A stretch of 32,713 nucleotides of DNA from Staphylococcus devriesei. GTDB lineage: Bacteria; Bacillota; Bacilli; Staphylococcales; Staphylococcaceae. The position numbers and the translations under genes are program-made. Positions 29,075 through 32,713 of this stretch are shown piece by piece; the stretch's first letter is position 1; every line of letters begins with the position of its first letter. The notes under the pieces are model-generated. The model was given only the letters and a program-made list of their open reading frames with translations, ran no database searches and had not been told where the DNA came from. The DNA is taken from contig NZ_PPRG01000048.1 of the NCBI RefSeq assembly GCF_002902625.1, forward strand, positions 1 to 32,713. The letters are read 5' to 3'.

Positions 29075-30355
29075 TTAATTATTTGAATCTGATTGTTCGT
29101 TAATTTTATTTAAAGCGCTCTGTAATTCATCTTTTGCATCTATTTCTTCTTGAGATTTTTGACGAACGTTCTGATCTGATTTAGAATCTGAGCCATTGTT
29201 CTCCTCATAAGGAATGAATGATGCACCTACTGATAAATCAATATACCCTCGAGTTTTAAGATTTCCTGAATCATCTCTAGATAGTGATTGTGACATTTGT
29301 GGATAGTATTGAATTTTTTTTGCAATCGTATCTATATTCCCTACCACTTGCATGTCATCTTTCATAAACAACAAAATTCTGTTTTGATTATTTTGTTCTG
29401 GAGCATATTTAATTTCAGAAATCATATCTCTTATATCAGAAGACATATTAGATAGCGCTTTAATTATGTTATCCTTGTCATCGCCTTTAAAGTCGTCCAA
29501 AATTGGCCCACTTCCAGCAATATCACCATTATAATTTTTGAGTTCTTTATTACCTTCTATAATGGGGACATACTTGTTTTTCTCTTTAACAATACCTACA
29601 ACTTCATTTTCAGTAACTTTTACATTAATTATATTAGGTAATTGCTTATCTATTTCTACATTTTTAATAAGATCATTTTTTTCTAAGTTATTGATACTTT
29701 TTTTCTTACTATAGGTATACATGCGTGAGTTATCTTTAATATCTAAGGCTTTCTTAATTTGACTATTACTTACATTTTTATTACCTGTTATATTTATATG
29801 AGCAATTCTACTTAAAGGTGTAAACATATAAATTAAAAATAATAAAATTAATAGTACTAAAATAGTTATAACTGTATATTGAATTTGTTTTTGTCGCTTT
29901 CGTCTTTCAATTCTTTGTTGTTCTCGTTTTTCTTGAAGCGACATGCCTTCATATTTATCTTGTTTTTCTTGCTTTTTACTCTTCCGTTGACTGTTGAAAT
30001 TTTTAAGGCTACTAAATGAAAGCTTGTTGTTATTCTCTTTGCGTTGTTTCTTAGAGTCTGATTCAGTATGATTTTGAGATGTCTTTGTTGTTTGTGAATC
30101 TGATTTTTTATTGTTAATGGAATGTGGCATCTTTGTATCATCTTTATCTTTTCTATCTTCTTGATGACCTTCGACTCCATCCTGTTTTCGATGAATTTTA
30201 TATCTCTCTTCATCATCATATGTTAAATCGTCACTTAAGTCGTTTTTTTTATTGAACGCATTATCTTCTGTTGAATCTAGGCCGCGATTACTTCTTTTTT
30301 CAGCTCTTTTAATAGCTCTTAACTTACGTTCGTTTTTCCTTTTATTATCATCCAT
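29075..30355 (-). CDS. divIB: DivIB (FtsQ), divisome membrane protein
   Basis: DivIB is a bitopic membrane protein of the divisome that works with FtsL and DivIC. The 426-residue protein has a long, highly charged cytoplasmic region (about 1-157, Lys/Arg/Asp/Asn/Ser-rich), one membrane segment (about 158-179, TVITILVLLILLFLIYMF), a POTRA domain (about 183-255: ITGNKNVSNSQIKKALDI) and a beta domain, ending in a disordered acidic tail. The large cytoplasmic part is characteristic of cocci. A second minus-strand frame of 117 codons inside it is a by-product of the A-rich sequence. AAAGGG lies upstream of the ATG; murD precedes it by 15 bases. Confidence 0.96.
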   Translation of the reverse strand: MDDNKRKNERKLRAIKRAEKRSNRGLDSTEDNAFNKKNDLSDDLTYDDEERYKIHRKQDGVEGHQEDRKDKDDTKMPHSINNKKSDSQTTKTSQNHTESDSKKQRKENNNKLSFSSLKNFNSQRKSKKQEKQDKYEGMSLQEKREQQRIERRKRQKQIQYTVITILVLLILLFLIYMFTPLSRIAHINITGNKNVSNSQIKKALDIKDNSRMYTYSKKKSINNLEKNDLIKNVEIDKQLPNIINVKVTENEVVGIVKEKNKYVPIIEGNKELKNYNGDIAGSGPILDDFKGDDKDNIIKALSNMSSDIRDMISEIKYAPEQNNQNRILLFMKDDMQVVGNIDTIAKKIQYYPQMSQSLSRDDSGNLKTRGYIDLSVGASFIPYEENNGSDSKSDQNVRQKSQEEIDAKDELQSALNKINEQSDSNN

Positions 30356-30370
30356 TTGGTTTCACACCCT

Positions 30371-31720
30371 TTAGTAAGATGGCAAGTGTGCACGGAAGCT
30401 CTCAATAAATCGTTCACCACGTTCCTCGAATGTACCATATTGATCCCAACTTGCACATGCAGGAGATAATAACACTACTTCGTTTGGCTCGATGACGCCT
30501 TGAACTTTTTCGACTGCATCTTCAATATCAGTTGCTTTAACGACTACTTTACCTTGACTATTACCTAATTTAGCAAACTTTTCTTGAGTCTCTCCAAAGA
30601 CAACCATGACGCGTACATTTTTCATGTAAGGTATTAGTTCATCAAAGTCATTACCACGATCTAATCCTCCGCATAGCCAGATAATTGGTTGTTTGAATGA
30701 ATTTAATGCAAATTGTGTCGCTAATGTATTAGTAGCTTTTGAATCATTGTAATATTTATTAGTTCTATTAGTTCCAATATATTGCAATCTATGATCAATT
30801 CCTGAAAATGTAGTTAAACTATCAATAATTGCTTTAATTGGTACTCCAGCTAAAATTGCTGCTAATACAGCTGCTAAAATATTTTCTAGGTTATGTTCTC
30901 CTGGTAATACAAGGTCATCAATATTAATGATTCTAATCCCTTTATAAATGATGAAATTGTCTTTAATGTAAATACCGTCAACTTCTTGTTGCGTAGAAAA
31001 GTATAATGTCTTAGCTTTTAATGTTTCAGATTCAATTAAATGTCTTTGGTGATAATTACAAATTAAATAATCACTTTCTAATTGATTCTTGTATATTTGT
31101 TTCTTAGCATTTTGATAATTTTCTAATGTTTCATGATAATCTAAATGTGCAGAATAAATATTAGTAATAATAGCAATATGAGGGCGATAAGTTTCGATTC
31201 CTAACAATTGGAATGAAGACAACTCAGTAATTAAATATTCTTCTGGTGACGTCTCTTGCGCTACTTTGGAAGCTACATAACCAATATTACCTGACAAACG
31301 ACCAGTCAGCCTGCTTTTTTGGAACATATCTCCAATCAAAGATGTTGTAGTTGTTTTACCATTTGTACCCGTTACCGCAATAATAGGTGCTTCTGATATT
31401 AAGTAACTCAACTCAACTTCAGTTAAAATTTTTAATCTACGCTCTTCTGCCGCTTTAATAATTGGGACTGTATAAGGTATACCTGGATTTTTAACAATAA
31501 TCGGATTGTTGTCTAATAAAGATAATGGATGCCCACCGTCAACAATTTTCACACCTAATGTTTCTAAATCTTTAGCGTGAGGATCTTGTGATAAATCTTT
31601 ACCATCATTAACAGTTACTTTAGCACCTAATTTAGTTAATAATTTAGCCGCTTCATATCCACTCTTTGCTAACCCTACTACAAGAACTTCTTTATTTTCT
31701 ATTCCTGTATAATTCAGCAT
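30371..31720 (-). CDS. murD: UDP-N-acetylmuramoyl-L-alanine--D-glutamate ligase
   Basis: MurD adds D-glutamate to UDP-MurNAc-L-Ala in the cytoplasm with ATP. The 449-residue protein has an N-terminal UDP-binding Rossmann domain ([10 protein letters not shown] at 12-21), the ATP P-loop GTNGKTTTT at 118-126, and the C-terminal domain with [10 protein letters not shown] and [17 protein letters not shown] lies nine bases before the ATG. It begins one base after the mraY stop, in the usual dcw order mraY-murD-divIB. Confidence 0.98.
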   Translation of the reverse strand: MLNYTGIENKEVLVVGLAKSGYEAAKLLTKLGAKVTVNDGKDLSQDPHAKDLETLGVKIVDGGHPLSLLDNNPIIVKNPGIPYTVPIIKAAEERRLKILTEVELSYLISEAPIIAVTGTNGKTTTTSLIGDMFQKSRLTGRLSGNIGYVASKVAQETSPEEYLITELSSFQLLGIETYRPHIAIITNIYSAHLDYHETLENYQNAKKQIYKNQLESDYLICNYHQRHLIESETLKAKTLYFSTQQEVDGIYIKDNFIIYKGIRIINIDDLVLPGEHNLENILAAVLAAILAGVPIKAIIDSLTTFSGIDHRLQYIGTNRTNKYYNDSKATNTLATQFALNSFKQPIIWLCGGLDRGNDFDELIPYMKNVRVMVVFGETQEKFAKLGNSQGKVVVKATDIEDAVEKVQGVIEPNEVVLLSPACASWDQYGTFEERGERFIESFRAHLPSY

Positions 31721-31721
31721 G

Positions 31722-32687
31722 TTAATGCACTCCTATCCATAATCCGATTAATCCTGAAATTAGACCTACTGTCCAGAATACTGTAACAACTTTCCATTCA
31801 CCCCATCCACTTAACTCAAAGTGATGGTGTATAGGGCTCATCTTGAAGATACGTTTTTTAGTTAACTTATAAGACGCAACTTGTAGCATTACCGATAAAG
31901 TTTCCACTACAAAGACTAAACCAATAAGTAATAAAGATAGTTCTTGATTTAACATGATTGAGATAGTTGCGAAAATCCCACCTAATGCTAAACTTCCTGT
32001 ATCACCCATGAAAACTTTGGCTGGGTTAAGGTTATACGGTAAGAATCCAAGTAATGCGAAAATCATAATAATACAAAATGCGCCAATAGCTGGTGAATCT
32101 AAGACAAAGCTCATGATAGCAAACATCGTAAAACCAATAATTGATAATCCAGTTGCTAGTCCATCTAAACCATCTGTTAAATTCACGGCGTTTGAAAATC
32201 CTACTTGCCAAAATACAATGAAGATAACATACCCAAATGATAACGGTATGCTTACATTAGTAAAAGGTATGTTTAAATCAGTTGAAAATTCAATTAAGTG
32301 AAGTACATCACTAAGAACAAAGAAAATAACTGCAATACCGATTTGAGCTAGAAACTTTTGCTTACTTGTTAAGCCTTGATTATTTTTCTTAACAACAATA
32401 ATGTAGTCATCAATAAATCCAATCAATCCAAATCCAATAGTAACAAATAACAAGAGAATAATCGGATTGGAATTATCGATAAAGAAAATCGCTATAATTG
32501 AAGCGATGATAATACTAATTAAAAACGTTAGTCCACCCATAGTAGGTGTACCCGTTTTCTTCATGTGACTTTGTGGGCCCTCTTCCCGAATACTTTGACC
32601 AAATTTCATTCGTTTAAGCGTTGGAATTAATACAGGCACTAAAATGAGAGTGATAACTAATGCGATAATCGCAAGTATAAAAAGCAT
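31722..32687 (-). CDS. mraY: Phospho-N-acetylmuramoyl-pentapeptide transferase
   Basis: MraY transfers phospho-MurNAc-pentapeptide to undecaprenyl phosphate, making lipid I in the membrane. The 321-residue protein has about ten membrane helices and the conserved active-site motifs FIDDYI (91-96), [13 protein letters not shown] (166-178), [12 protein letters not shown] and SPIHHHFEL near residue 287. AAGGAG lies eight bases before the ATG. Upstream neighbours of the cluster (pbp1, ftsL, mraW, mraZ in relatives) lie outside the window. Confidence 0.98.
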   Translation of the reverse strand: MLFILAIIALVITLILVPVLIPTLKRMKFGQSIREEGPQSHMKKTGTPTMGGLTFLISIIIASIIAIFFIDNSNPIILLLFVTIGFGLIGFIDDYIIVVKKNNQGLTSKQKFLAQIGIAVIFFVLSDVLHLIEFSTDLNIPFTNVSIPLSFGYVIFIVFWQVGFSNAVNLTDGLDGLATGLSIIGFTMFAIMSFVLDSPAIGAFCIIMIFALLGFLPYNLNPAKVFMGDTGSLALGGIFATISIMLNQELSLLLIGLVFVVETLSVMLQVASYKLTKKRIFKMSPIHHHFELSGWGEWKVVTVFWTVGLISGLIGLWIGVH

Positions 32688-32713
32688 AATATTCTCCTTT
32701 ATGTATATTAAAT

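Noticed and set aside
29866..30219. Second minus-strand frame of 117 codons inside divIB
   Set aside because: It is an out-of-frame reading of the A-rich, Lys-rich cytoplasmic region with no ribosome site; the divIB domains fix the true frame.

Overview
The window is core chromosome of a low-GC Firmicute, almost certainly a Staphylococcus. The FtsZ, DivIB, RqcH (FbpA) and MraY sequences, the AT-rich codon use, the pyr operon without pyrK/pyrD, and the order mraY-murD-divIB-ftsA-ftsZ-pgeF-yggS-sepF-ylmG-ylmH-divIVA-ileS-lspA-rluD-pyr all fit that genus. The proteins look staphylococcal but do not match my recollection of S. aureus exactly, so a coagulase-negative species is likely; I cannot name the species. 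Nearly all genes lie on the minus strand, so functional order runs from high to low coordinates.

Layout in transcription order. At 32.7-22.0 kb is the downstream part of the dcw cell-wall/division cluster: mraY and murD (peptidoglycan precursors), divIB, ftsA and ftsZ (divisome), a strong terminator, then a new promoter driving pgeF-yggS-sepF-ylmG, a second terminator, ylmH and divIVA. At 21.8-19.0 kb is ileS behind an isoleucine T-box leader. At 18.8-15.8 kb are three less conserved genes: an NAD(P)-binding oxidoreductase, a two-domain vicinal-oxygen-chelate protein and a secreted CHAP-domain hydrolase. At 15.7-14.3 kb are lspA and rluD. At 14.1-3.6 kb is the pyrimidine biosynthesis operon pyrR-pyrP-pyrB-pyrC-carA-carB-pyrF-pyrE plus a 77-residue unknown gene. 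It has two readable PyrR attenuators, one in the leader and one between pyrR and pyrP. At 3.4-0 kb are a 27-residue membrane peptide gene on the plus strand, a small VOC protein, plus-strand rqcH, and minus-strand gmk-rpoZ.

The pyr genes make UMP from bicarbonate, glutamine and aspartate, except for the dihydroorotate dehydrogenase step, which is not encoded here. PyrR senses UMP/UTP and terminates transcription through its RNA binding sites. The division genes build and position the Z-ring (FtsZ, FtsA, SepF, DivIVA) and supply lipid-linked peptidoglycan precursors.

The first 19 bases are exactly the Tn5/Nextera mosaic-end adapter, so that contig end is a sequencing artefact. I see no insertion sequence, prophage, CRISPR array, tRNA or rRNA, and no clearly novel multi-gene system. 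The best second-look items are small: an ATC codon in the start position of ylmH behind a perfect Shine-Dalgarno, the promoter-RBS-27-codon unit near 3.4 kb, an uncharacterised gene closing the pyr operon, a long hairpin before pyrF carrying an anti-Shine-Dalgarno stretch, and a dioxygenase-like protein that has lost a metal ligand.
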